From assembly GCA_021464415.1 (NCBI GenBank), contig CM038466.1, positions 26,103,017 through 26,167,016 of the forward strand: a stretch of 64,000 nucleotides of DNA, given 5' to 3'. The DNA comes from Lonicera japonica. Taxonomy: Eukaryota > Streptophyta > Magnoliopsida > Dipsacales > Caprifoliaceae. The notes under the pieces were generated by a model. That model saw only the letters and a list, made by a program, of their open reading frames with translations, was not told the DNA's origin and made no database searches. How positions within the stretch are numbered: the stretch's first letter is position 1; each line of letters opens with the position of its first letter. This document shows positions 11,717 through 23,378 of this stretch, piece after piece. The position numbers and the translations under genes are program-made.

Positions 11717-13100
11717 AGGTATTTAGTTAATTAACTATATTAAAGATTTAAATAGTTTAAAACATATGAAAATTCTAATTGTATCTCTATAGCTATTAAA
11801 TATTTATTTGTAAATTAGAGTTTTTTTCTATCTCCAATATGTCACAAATTATTTAACATGTAAATTATTTATATAATAGCATCTCCAGTACTACTATATA
11901 TTACTATTTTGTTTAATTATAAATTATAGTTTTTCTATATTTTTAGCATCCCCATATTATTTAACATGTAGATTATCTATAAAAGAATATGCGAGTAATA
12001 ATAGTGCATATTTATATCTTATTTGTACTGTCACGTCAGCTTTCTCTCTCTCAAACTTTTTCTAAAACTTCAAAATATAATAAATTTTAATTTAGCAATA
12101 TTTAAAGTTAATTTTCTAGGGACATTGATTTATTCATGGTTTTGTTTTTTAAAGTTTACAAATTGTATATACAAAAATAGATTAATATTATTGTGAAAGC
12201 AAAAAGAATTATGTTAAAGAAATTTATCTTCCTTAAGCATAATTAATAAACTATAAATTTGGTTACTTTAAAAAAACCTATAAATTTGGTTCGATAACAA
12301 ATAAAACTACCTTAGCAATAGCAATCAGAATTTAGGATATGACAAAATATCCATCCCAATAAGTTGTTGACCAACCATGACCCTAAAGCATGATATTTTT
12401 TTATTTTTTTAATTGTGGTAAGTATGGTATATTCTAAACATAAATACGATTTGAGTTATATCCAGCTTAGGTTCATGTAAATATAACATGTTAAACTCAA
12501 ACAAACCCATATATCAAGTGAAGGAGCGCGAAAGTCATCTTTTTGGAACCTTGACGATCCTCATGGTGATGTCCAAAAATACCTAATAATGTTACGTCCC
12601 CTACCATTATTCGATTATTAGGCATGTATGAGTAGTTTTTACTATCAATATCAATTATTTATTAATATTTTAACATTTACTTATATAAAATTCAATGTAA
12701 GTTTCGATTGCTCATAATTGTTTATACGTTCTCAAATTTAATTCTATTTTCTTATTATAAATAGTAAAAGTTAATTTTCTGAATGTAAGAATTTTAATTT
12801 TTAACACCCCTTTATTTCTAAAAAACAAATAGAAAAGGCATCATGTCATATATATATTAACAACTTCATTTTTAATCATTAAAAAAATTAGAACTCTCGA
12901 ATTTATTTATCTATCTCTTAGGATTAAAGTAGTGATATTTACAATATCAATTTGTTTGACGAAAAAAATATAATTAATTATAAGAAAGGAAAAAAAATAA
13001 AAAAGTTAATTGTAGGTGACAAGAGCATATCCAAAACTTAGAGCATATCATGTATTATATTTATTATTTTTTAAAAATAAAACAATAATAGTTTATTTTT
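11717..13100. other. Intergenic, nothing recognised
   Basis: Very AT-rich, with short A/T homopolymers and no ORF of note. Confidence 0.5.
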
Positions 13101-13957
13101 TGTAACGACCCAAAATATCTCACATCGATATTATAATAGAAAGTTCCTTGGTATAGATGTTGGTGTAATGAACCTAACTTACAACTTGGGCTAGCTATTT
13201 TGATAGAGAACCCGAATGGTTATGTATGGTATCAAAGCGGATCCAGGAATACTATCATGTGACGTGTGGATATTGCGGGCCGAGTCTGTGCCCAATCTAA
13301 CGAGGAAATCACGGATTAAACGAGGGGAGATTGTAACGACCCAAAATATCTCACATCGGTAGTGTAATGAAAAGTTCCTTGGTATATATGTAGATGTTAT
13401 GAACCGAACTTACAATTTGGGCTAGCCATTTTAGGGTGAATCCTAGACTACAACCACGTGACGTGCTGATATTGTGGGTCGAATTTGTACTGCTGACGAC
13501 AAGCCAGAATAACTAGATGCGATTAGGTAACAAGAGGAGATTGTAACGACTCAAAAATATCTCACATCGATAATATAAGTGAAAAATCCTTAGTATATAT
13601 ATGTGAACAATGACCATAAATCACAACTTAGGCTAGTCATTTTGGGGGAGAGCCCGGGTGGTTACATATGGTATCAGAGTGGACCCAGGACCACTGTCAC
13701 GTGAGGTGCTAATATTGTGGGTCAAGTTTGTGCGGCTAACGGCAAGCTTTTGTGTGTGACCCCAACTTGTCGAGAACGTCAGGGATTTAATGGGCGGAGA
13801 TTGTGGCGACTCAAAATATCCCACATCGACAGTGTAATGGGAAGATCGATAATGTAATGGGAAGGTAATTGATATATATATTGGTATATATGTGGGTACA
13901 ATGAAAATAATTTACAACTTAAACTAGTCATTTTAGGGGAGAACCCGGGTGGTTACA
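13101..13957 (+). mobile_element. Tandem TRIM retrotransposon array (four LTRs, three interiors)
   Basis: Four copies of a TGTAACGACCCAAAATATC-type terminal repeat start at 13101, 13332, 13542 and 13802. Each of the last three is preceded by a purine-rich AGAGGAGA/GAGGGGAGA-like tract that fits a PPT. After LTR1 and LTR3, which ends GGTTACA at 13666, comes TGGTATCAAAGC / TGGTATCAGAG, the classic initiator-Met-tRNA primer binding site. LTRs are ~125-156 bp and interiors ~100 bp with no coding capacity, the definition of a TRIM. In unit 2 the end of the LTR and the PBS are deleted. The flanks TTTTT and TTTTC may be a 5-bp target duplication with one change. Confidence 0.8.
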
Positions 13958-14879
13958 TTTTCTCTATAAACTAATTATAATTTTGAAATATTATGTTGAT
14001 CTAAATATAAACATATAAATTTAAATTTATCTAAATGTAAACATATTAATTTAAACTTACTTGATTATTTTCTTAGCATACGTTTGTTCTATATGTGATT
14101 AATAATTTCTAAATTTTAAAAATCCAAAAGGTACTAATGGAAATATATAAATGGATTATGTTGGAATTAACTTTAGAGGATCAATAATTGAGTTTAGGGT
14201 TTTACCAAATTCGAATTCGATATATCTAAAAATATGATTAAAAAAATCTACACAATTTACTATACTATACGTATAAATCTCAACACACTATTTCCTTTCT
14301 TACCAGTTGTAATTAGATTGTATTATAAAAGTATTTTAAAGAAAAAATATTATATTTCAGTAGAGTTGAGACAAATAAACAGAATTTACGTGAACTCGAA
14401 CTTAAACCATTTAGCACCCATACTTTTTCAGATTATAAAATAAAATAAAAAAAGTCCGCCTTATGTTGGGGTTTGCTTAGTCGAAAATCCGTCAAATTAG
14501 GCCATTTCCCATCCCTAATTATAACGGAAGGGCAATTAGTTAGATTTAATTTAGTCTACCACTATTTGAACAATAGGCATACAATTATATTTTTAAAATT
14601 TGGTTAAGATTAAAAATTAAAATTAGAGCCATAAGGAAAATTTTAATTCCTCTTATTTAAATTAAAAGTATACTACTACTTTTTTAGGATAATGTTAAAA
14701 TTAATTTCTTTGAAAAATAACAAAATTGGAATAAGAACTCTTAATATGAGATAAAAAAAATTAAAATTACGAGTAATTATAGATATAAAAAAAAGGAGTA
14801 ATAAATATAATTTTAGATAGTGTGACTAATTACATATAGGCACAATTGAATCGTGCCGTAAGCACGGGCATTGACTAGT
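13958..14879 (+). mobile_element. Possible non-autonomous Helitron (3' end recognised)
   Basis: The right end shows CGTGC-CGTAA-GCACG, a short hairpin, followed by GGCATTGA and then CTAGT at 14875-14879. This matches the hairpin plus CTRRT terminus of plant Helitrons. A possible TC-type 5' end (TCTCTATAAACTAAT) lies near 13960, directly after the TRIM array, but the expected A/T host dinucleotide is not clean. No Rep/helicase coding sequence is present. Confidence 0.35.
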
Positions 14880-15766
14880 ATATATATATAAATAGATAAT
14901 CCGACTTAATTAATAACAGTTAATGTGCAATGGCTGACAGCGTTGTACAACATTTAAAAATAGTTGACCTAGCTACTTGATGTTTAATAATTGTAAGTGT
15001 GTCGAGAATACTATATTTACATATATAATCCAAAAAAAAAAAAACATTTATATAAATAATGTAAATATTGCAAAATTAGCAGTTCAGTGACCTTGTTTAC
15101 TCTTTAGTCTCCAACTAACTCATGTTGATGTTGGAAATCAATGGCTCGTCTTTTATAGAGAATTCTTTCATTTCTCTTTCTGAATTTATATATATATATA
15201 TATATATATATTGCTTGGTTATGCTGGGAAGCATTTTATAAAGAATGATTGGATCGTCCGTCTTTTTCAACTATTCAACTTTCAAATTATTTGGAATTTG
15301 TTACAATACTACTCTTTTATTGTTTTCCCTTTTCGCTCAAAAATTTATTTTAGATATTATATTCTTCGAAATGATAATTTCGGAGTTGGCTAACTAATAA
15401 TTCATGCATTAATTATATATTTTCTTATTATATATGTGAATTACCAAAAGTGATTTAATTGTATAGCTGGGCTTGTCCATTAATTTTTGGGACTAATTGA
15501 CATTTTACACCTTTAAGATTTGTCTTTTTTTTCTTCTTTGGTCCTTAAAGTTTCATTCGTTCATTAATTTTGATTCTCGAAATTTGAGTTGCGTCTCACT
15601 TGCCCGTCAATTTTTGAATGGAAAATCCGCATATTCATTCATTTCATCCCACCTATTTTTGAGAATTTGAGAGAAAATTAACTCATATTCTTTCAAACCA
15701 ATAAAGCTCTCTCTCTCTCTCTCTCTCTCTCTCCCCAGCATCTTTTGCTTTACTCCTTTGTCATAA
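14880..15766. other. Intergenic with TA and CT microsatellites
   Basis: Contains TA runs at about 14880-14890 and 15187-15211 and a (CT)13 run at 15707-15733. The frame at 15211-15393 has no family motif. Nothing else was seen. Confidence 0.55.
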
Positions 15767-16014
15767 GGCCATCTCCAATGGTGTTTTCTACCCAAGCAAA
15801 TTTCTATGATAGAAATGAATAATAGAAAAAATCTTCTCCAATGGGCATTTCTAGCTCCATTTCTATCCTAAGTGGAAGTCTAGTAGGATTGGGAATTTCT
15901 ATCACCATTTCTACATGTAGAAATGGTGATAGAAATTTTCTATGTGACATGACAAATTTTCATTGGTTGTTGTAGACCCACTAATTCTCTCTTTTCATTA
16001 AATAGGGGACAAAG

Positions 16015-18339
16015 TAGGGGTGGCATTTTCTAACCGTAAACCGAATACCGACCGAACCGACCATCTTCGGTCGGTTTACCGACCGACCGTTCTCTATCGG
16101 TTACCGAGCATTCGGTTACCGCTCATTCACGGTTGCGGAATCGGTTTTCAAGTTGTGTATTGTCGGTTACGACCGACCGACCGACCGTTATAGATTTTAT
16201 GCATTATTTCATTTTCATATAAATATAAAGTATTAGTATAATAGTATTAGTGTGTGTATTACCTTATTAACTTGAAGGTGAAAAATTGTAAATAACTAAA
16301 ATTATTATCTACTCTCAGTCTCTCAGTTTCAATCTCTCAGTCTCTCACACTCTCAAACTCTCCGCTCTCGCACTTCACTGCCTCAGCGGTTCAGCCGCTC
16401 AGTCCCTCACTCTCGTTTCTCTTCTCCGTTTCTCTCGGCACTCCATAGTCCATCACTCCATCCCGTTCCCGTCTCTCAATCTCTCGGTCTCTCGCTGAGC
16501 TTCCGCCGCCGCCATACCCTCCGGCCTCCAGCCCTCCACACTCCACAGTACGCAATCCGCAACACAGCATTCTCTCTGGTATTTTTTCCTATTTGCTATC
16601 CTCTTATTTTAACGTTATAATATATGCCTATTGCAAGTTTGCAACATTGATTGACTTGGACATTGAGTTGCTTTGTGATTTATGGTTAGAAAATATAAAT
16701 TAGGGTTCAAATAGATTTATAAATTAGGGCACAATCTAACCAATTACTTATATCATTATATATATCAATGTATCTATAGGTGTTTGACACCATTCATTCA
16801 TTCACTAGAATCAGTGAATCACCACTATAGATCATTATATGTAGTAGATCTGTAGATTGGTCCTCCCACACAAATTGTTGTGTTTTATATCTAGTTTCTC
16901 TAGTTTATGCACATTAATGCTAAATACTTCATGTATAGTGTAAATGTGTAATACTTGTAATTTGTAATTTGTGAAATAACACTTGGTTTCTTCTTTCTGT
17001 ACTCCTTTTTTTTTGGTTTCTAAAACTTAGTTTCTTGTTTTATAATGAATGAAGACTAAAGCGTGTAAGATGAATTCTAAAACTCGGTTTCTTGTTTTTT
17101 TTTCTTTCCTAAAACTTGGTTTCTTATTTCTTGTTTTATAATGAATGAACTCAATGAAGAGTCTAAGATGAATTCTAAAACTTGGTATCTTGTTTTTTTT
17201 TTTATTCTCTCTAAAACTTGGTTTCTTGTTTTTTTTTCTTTCTTAAAACTTTGTTTCTTATTTCTTGTTTTATAATGAATGAACTCAATGAAGAGTCTAA
17301 GATGAATTCTAAAACTTGGTTAATTAGTTATTTTCTTTGATTTTGCTTGGTTTGAATTGGTTAATTAGTTATTTTCTTTGATTTTGTTTGGATTGATTTG
17401 GTTTCATTAATTATTTAGTTGTTTGTTATTGTTTGGAAAGAGCAGGAGTGGAAAGAAAAACAGGTTGTTAGCTAAATGCCTGAATTATTGGGTTATTGAC
17501 TTATTGTTGTACTTGTGCAGTTGTGCACTGTTTTCCTGCTTTTGCACAGCACTGCTGCTGTATTTTTGCTGCTGTGCAGCTACGCTGCATTGCTGCTAGC
17601 CTGCTGTGTTGCTGCTGTCCTTCTGTGTTGTTGCTGGACTGCTGTGTTGCTGCTGGACTGCTGTGTTGCTGCTGGGCCTGCTGGACTGTCTATGTTGCTG
17701 CCTTGATGAGTTGATGATATAGATTATAGTCTTATAGATAACAAAAGGTTGGTGTATTACTCTTCTTCGAAAAAGAGTGATGATATTTGTGAAGATGTCT
17801 GCCTGTGTTGCTGCCTTGTTTATTATTGTTTCTTAGGCATATGGTTAAATTTTGTGTAAGACCTTCATTTGTGTGAATTTATTTGTTTGAGGCAGGGAAT
17901 TTTTACTTTTTTTTTTTTAAAGTTCTCTTATGTCATTGTTAGACCTTCATTTGCGTGAATTTATTTGTTTGAGGCAGGGAATTTATTTGTTTGAGGTAGG
18001 GAATTTCTAGTTTTTTTATTTTTTTAAAGTACTCTTATGTCATTTTTTTTAAGGATTTTCGTTTCCTATATTTAGTTTATGGTGCTAACTGTATTTTTGC
18101 TGATTGCTGCTGTGTGTACTGTTTTTTTGCTGTGGATATAAGTATGTTTTGGTGGATTTTCTATTTGGTCGGTTTAATCCGCATGCCGACCGAACCGACC
18201 GACCAAGTCGGTAAAACCGAATATCGGTAAACCGACGTAGGCGGTTCGGTTGCGGTTTCAAGTTTAGTAAAAACCGACCATGTCGGTTCGGTTGTAAACC
18301 GACCATCTCGGTTCGGTAACCGAACCGTGGCCACCCCTA
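16015..18339. mobile_element. Non-autonomous hAT-type transposon, copy 1 (2325 bp)
   Basis: Ends are TAGGGGTGGC... and ...GCCACCCCTA. Both flanks carry an exact 8-bp duplication, GGACAAAG (16007-16014 and 18340-18347), the hallmark size of hAT elements. Subterminal regions are packed with CCGACCGA / CCGAACCG motifs on both sides, plausible transposase binding sites. The interior has a pyrimidine-rich, leader-like segment (16315-16580), 126-bp-type repeats around TTCTTGTTTTATAATGAATG (17030-17320), a CTG-rich stretch (17515-17700) and a short duplication (17855-18050). No transposase frame survives, so mobility would need a relative elsewhere. Confidence 0.9.
17030..17320 (+). repeat. Tandem repeats inside the hAT element
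   Basis: Three imperfect copies of a segment containing TTGTTTTATAATGAATGAA and AAGATGAATTCTAAAACTTGG, with T-rich joins. Non-coding. Confidence 0.8.
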
Positions 18340-18508
18340 GGACAAAGTAAGGAAGAAATGGAACAATAGAAATCACCATTGGAGATCATCTTTTCTATCC
18401 TTTTACACCAATTCAAATATATTGCCAATAGATATAGAAATATTATAAAATAATATTGACACATAGGATAGAAATGCAAAAATAGAAACCACCATTGGAG
18501 ATGGCCTT

Positions 18509-18895
18509 ATAGACAAGCAAATTTCTATGATAGAAATGAATAATAGAAAAAATCTTCTCCAATGGGCATTTCTATCTCCATTTATATCCTAGGTGGAAGT
18601 CTAGTAGGATTGGGAATTTCTATCACCATTTCTACATGTAGAAATGGTGATAGAAATTTTATATATGACATGGCAAATTTTCATTGGTTGTTGTAGACCC
18701 ACTAATTCTCTCTATTCTTTAAATAGGGGACAAAGTAAGGAAGAAATGGAACAATAGAAATCACCATTGGAGACCATCTTTTCTATTCTTTTACACCAAT
18801 AAAAATATATTGCCAATAGATATAGAAATATTATAAAATAATATTTATACATAGGATAGAAATGCAAACATAGAAAATACCATTGGAGATGGCCT
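18509..18895. mobile_element. MITE copy 2, tandem to copy 1
   Basis: It begins immediately after copy 1 with ACAAGCAAATTTCTATGATA and repeats its body closely, ending CCATTGGAGATGGCC. It lacks its own left terminal repeat, so the two copies share one internal terminus. The same 44-bp perfect palindrome is present at 18615-18658. Confidence 0.85.
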
Positions 18896-19128
18896 AAGCG
18901 CCCATAATTTCAATCTGCAAGCAAGGGCAGATATAGGGTTTGAGAGATCGAGGAATGTGAGCTAATTTTATTTTTTTTCCAAAACATAAAATTGATAGTG
19001 TAATTTTAAATAGATTGAGCTAGAATATGTTTCATAGGCCTTAGTTTCGGTCCTATCAACTAGACCGATCTCTTACGACTTAGAGTTTAATATATTGGTG
19101 GATGTCATCGAGATTGGTTATACATTTA

Positions 19129-19592
19129 GGCCTTGTTTGATTTGGGTATTAAAAAGTGGGATGGGATTATTAATACCACTTTTTTTATAATACCTTGTTT
19201 AGTTTGCACAAATGTGTTGGCATTACTAATACCGAGACTAACTTAATACCACTCTTTGTGATATAATTTAATACCAGGGGGGTTGTGGTATTGTTTATCG
19301 GGGATTAAGAAAAATGAACCATATATTTTCAAAAATGCCATTACAACTATAAATTAATATTTTCAAAAATGCCACTACCACCACCACCACCACTACTCCT
19401 ACTCCTACTCCTACTACTACTACTACACAGAACCAAACATGGTATTAACATCATCATGAGATATCCCAGTATTAATAATGCATGAATCAAACATGGTATT
19501 GGTATTAAATTAATATTAGGATTAATAGTCCAGTACTAATAATACTGGTATTATTAGTCCTACTGACCCTAATACCTGAATCAAACGAGGCC
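19129..19592 (-). mobile_element. Tourist/PIF-Harbinger-like MITE, copy 2
   Basis: Starts GGCCTTGTTTGATTTGGG and ends CCTGAATCAAACGAGGCC, with exact TTA target duplications (19126-19128 and 19593-19595). Blocks such as CTGACCCTAATACCTGAATC match the reverse complement of the element at 5942-6484. The two are therefore the same family in opposite orientation. The middle carries a CCA/CTACTC trinucleotide microsatellite (about 19377-19425). No coding sequence. Confidence 0.88.
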
Positions 19593-21010
19593 TTAAAGTA
19601 TCACATGTTGGAGGAGAAAAAGAAGAAGCAAATGGTGAGAATTTTATTATAGAAGATTAGTAGAACCCATTGGCCTGAAAAGTAACTTAAACACGTTCAA
19701 AATATATAACTAGTATAGTGATTGAGGATTATAACATAAACAATGATATTTGAAACGGTGTCAGGTTTTAATTTGTTCCTCCTATTTTACCATTGTGGAC
19801 TTTTATTTCATAAAAAAAATATCTTTATTATAGAGTAAGCAATGGGTTTGGAATATTCACTCTTCGCGAAAGTAATAAGGCTCTTAACTACTGTATGTGC
19901 CACTTACTACTGTTTTAAAATTTTCTACTTAATTTGTACACAACTGAATCACACATGTATCACGTAATACAAAAATCTAGTATAAAAATAATTGTGAAAT
20001 AAAAGTTTAAGAACAAAATTATGGCATGGATTTTTCTTTTCCTTTTTTTTATTTTTAAAAAAATTTATTGGTGTGAATTGAACCACTAACCATCTCCTCC
20101 CAATCCTTATATATCTCACTCAACGCTATCACTATACAAAATGAGGATTAACTTTTTAATATAGATAACTAGATTGTGAGAGGTCAATTGCAACTTATTC
20201 CACAAATCAATCAATAGATACATATATAGTCAGTTAAATAAGCCCATGATATATAACAACTATATATAATTTCAATTATGTGTACATGTAACTTGAATAC
20301 AATATATAATTGAACAAAAATAAGTGACAGCCTTAATGCTTAAGCACAGGGCTACCTAGCTTTCTAGTGAGGGTTTAAATATAGATGCATTTACTTTCTT
20401 TCAGAAGAAGATTGCCGAAATAAATTAGCATTTCAAAATGTAGTACCGTCGTTAAAATTCGTCTTAATTAGCTAATTTATAGTATATATAGTATTACTAA
20501 CTTATCATGGTCACGCAATGTGTGTGCAACTCTTACATATAATAAATACAATATAATAGTGGTTCCATGCATGCAATTTTTTTTTTTTTTTTTTTTTTGT
20601 AGTACTGGTTTAAATCCTATTGTAAAAATAATTTTTCCTTTTACGAAAAAATAGATTTAGGGATAAAACTTACAACTAAATTTACGATTGACCCTCAAAA
20701 GTGAGTAAATCTTAGCTTGGCTTTATATAACTTGAACAAGACACATGTGATGCGTGCGCAATATTATAACTGATTATTTCTAACCTTTTAAACGCGTGAG
20801 ATAGTTTTTGGTCTAATGGTAAATATATGTCGATATCAAAGGTTAGGAATTCGAAGCCTCTAAAATAATAAGGCTATTTGGTAATTTCATTAATTTCATG
20901 TACTCTTCCAAGCGTTTATTTATAATAGATAGACTAATATATATGTAAATGGCCTGTAAACTATTATATTAATTGGCCCTCAACTAAGAAAAGCATTATT
21001 TTAACACTTA
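19593..21010. other. Intergenic; poly-T tract and a SINE-like box pair
   Basis: A 22-base T run lies at 20577-20598. At about 20806-20862, TGGTCTAATGGTAAAT followed by AGGAATTCGAAGCC resembles tRNA-type A and B boxes on the plus strand, possibly an old SINE. No ORF was recognised. Confidence 0.45.
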
Positions 21011-21292
21011 GGCTCCGTTTGATTGCAACGTGGCAAAGGAAAATAAATTAAGTTAGTTTTGGTGAAAAGATGGAAAATAAGTTGAGTGATAGGGGTGATA
21101 TTTTCTTAATTTTTTAAAGTTTTTCCATGAAGAAATTTTCTTTACTTGGTGGTGAGGAAAAATTTTCCACCAAAAATATAGAAGGACAGGATATTTACTC
21201 ATAAAATGAGTAACATCTCTTACCTTATTTTCTATATTTTTCACATAAACTAACAAATTTTTTTTTTTTTATCTTTGCAATCAAACAAAGCC
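21011..21292. mobile_element. Tourist-like MITE, family B copy 1
   Basis: Terminal repeats GGCTCCGTTTGATTGCAA and its near-inverse TTGCAATCAAACAAAGCC bound a 282-bp non-coding body. Flanks TTA and TCA fit a decayed 3-bp duplication. The interior, including GGAAAATAAGTTGAG and AAAAATTTTCCAC, matches the element at 21528-21838. Confidence 0.78.
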
Positions 21293-21527
21293 TCACTATC
21301 AACTGCTTTTCAAAATGGCCCTTCCGTACATTTTTGCGAAAATCTAACGAAATTTCCTCATGTATGCTTGCTATCTTTAAGGGCAAATGTATCATTTTCC
21401 TAACTGATTCAAGATAAAACTGGCTCGGTTTTTCAAAATGTTAGTTCAAATGTCGTCTTAAAAATTTTGTGGGTGGAAATATTGGGGTTTTCTTTAGAAT
21501 CTTTCACCTTCTCGAATTAAACATTAA

Positions 21528-21838
21528 GGATCCGTTTGATAACAATATAGAAAAGAAAAATAAAAACAGTTAATTTTTGTGAGAAGTTGGAAAATAAGTT
21601 GAGACATGTGGTGAGATGTCTTCTTATTTTGTGGCTTTTTCCATAGATTTTTTTTTTTTGGAAAGTTGATGAAGAAAAATTTTCCACAAAAAATTATGAT
21701 ATATGGAGGACATTGATCTACTCATAAAAAGAACATGAAATGGAGAGTATTTTATCACATGCCCTCAACTTATTTTTCAACTTCTTACCAAATCAAGTAT
21801 TTTTATTTTTCTTTTCCATGTTGTTATCAAACGGAGTG
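21528..21838. mobile_element. Tourist-like MITE, family B copy 2
   Basis: The left end GGATCCGTTTGATAACAA mirrors the right end TTGTTATCAAACGGAGTG. Exact TAA duplications flank it (21525-21527, 21839-21841). It is 311 bp and homologous to copy 1 only 236 bp away. A further possible element begins at 21842 (GGGTACATTTCGATGAC) and may end near 22627 (GATCAAACGGGCCC), but its ends match poorly. Confidence 0.82.
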
Positions 21839-21841
21839 TAA

Positions 21842-23369
21842 GGGTACATTTCGATGACGGGAAAGTGAAAGAAAAGTGAAGGAAAGTGCATTTCCCTGCT
21901 CTCTTGGCTCATTTAGTTTGAAAGTGCATTCATAATTTTCCTACAACTTTTATGTGGAGATTTTTTTTCTACAAAGCACATCCTACAAATATCATAGGAT
22001 TTTGAGAGAAAGTCAAGGAACGCTGAGTCAATTGTGAAAATAATAAAATGATTAATTAATTTTTTTAATTATTGATTAGAATTTTTTTTGATAAAAAGTT
22101 AGTTTTATGTGTTCATATGTATTGCAAGTTAAATTAAAATCTTTGCTAATACTAGGATCACATTCTTAATAGTTTATTTGTTTTAATACGTTGGTGATTG
22201 TTTTGAATAATAATAAAATTATAATAATTAGTTTTTTAATCTTGATTTTTAATTTTTTTTTTGTGTTGTCAATTAAACGTATACAGAAAAATAATTTTTT
22301 TTATTCACATCATTTTTTTTTTACTTTTTTCATAAATAAATATTTTGACAATCAGACGGTGGCTAATGAAATTTACACGAGTTAGGATTTATTTCCACAA
22401 GTTTCCTCTTCTCCAATTTTCTTTCCTTCAACGAGTTAGGATTTATCATACTTTTTGGCCTTTTTCTTGGGAAAATTTTCAAAAAATTATTTTCTCAAAA
22501 GCTAAAGAATAATGCACATATAAAAAGTGGAGATTATCATGGCACATTACTCAACTGATTTTTTATCTTCTTATATATATCAATTATTATTTCTATCATT
22601 TGTTATTTATTATCGATCAAACGGGCCCTTAATTGACTAGGCGTAGGTCAATCGACAACTTAGTATGCTGGTCGCACTAATTAGAATTTAGAACAAAGAA
22701 CGTAGATGATTATGTCTATTAGTATGGGCAGGTGGGAATTTGTTTAGTGCACCCAATATCTTTCTTTGTTGACTAAAGAATTCTACTACAAGTGGGTTGG
22801 CCCTTAATTGACTAGGCGTAGGTTTTTGGACTAACACCGTTTACCTCTTTTACTTGTAGTTCAACAAATACTAGATAATCACACGCTATTTGTTTGTATG
22901 ATCTTTTTCTTTGCAAGTGAATATCTCTTGCTTAAAATAAAAAATAATTAATAGATGAAAAATTAATTCAATGACAAAATTTCTTCAGAGGAGGCCCTAA
23001 TCCTGCCCAATGCAAAGGGGACCGTTCTCATCTAAGATTACATATGACATAGTGATCGGTTAAAATAAAGAACAATTCCACCCAAATTCCAGAAAAGCAA
23101 AAAAAAAATAAAAAAAAAATTCCCTTGGCAAAATGGTAGATAGAGACAAATTGGGACAAAAAGCTTTCTTTTCATTTAGCTTAAAGGTTGATTTTAAATC
23201 CGATTTAATACATTTTTTTTTATATAAAAAATAAGGGCAAAAATTGAAAACACTAAAAATTAGTTTCAAATCGTCAAGGGACCTTCTAGTGCTCCTATTT
23301 CTTTAGGTGCAACTAATCTAAAACTAAACTGTTACCTTTATTCTTCATTTTCATCCATATTTACAAAGT
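21842..23369. other. Intergenic, possible third MITE, no gene
   Basis: AT-rich sequence. A duplicated phrase CCCTTAATTGACTAGGCGTAGG occurs at about 22626 and 22801. The open frames at 22191-22385 and 23060-23269 are low-complexity and lack family motifs. Confidence 0.5.
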
Positions 23370-23378
23370 TAAATTATA

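Larger units (their letters stand above)
15767..18508. mobile_element. MITE copy 1, split by a hAT-type insertion
   Basis: The left end GGCCATCTCCAATGG and the right end CCATTGGAGATGGCC are exact inverted repeats. Removing the inserted element 16015-18339 and one copy of its 8-bp target duplication leaves a ~409-bp MITE whose body matches the adjacent copy 2. A perfect 44-bp palindrome lies in it at 15894-15937. TA or a 3-bp duplication may flank the ends; this is unresolved. Confidence 0.85.

Noticed and set aside
17496..17714. Cys/Ala/Leu-rich open frames
   Set aside because: Produced by CTG trinucleotide-rich DNA inside a hAT element. Overlapping frames are equally open.
21842..22630. 790-bp MITE adjoining the family B element
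   Set aside because: The ends match only partly and the flanks are TAA versus TTA, so it was not annotated as an element.
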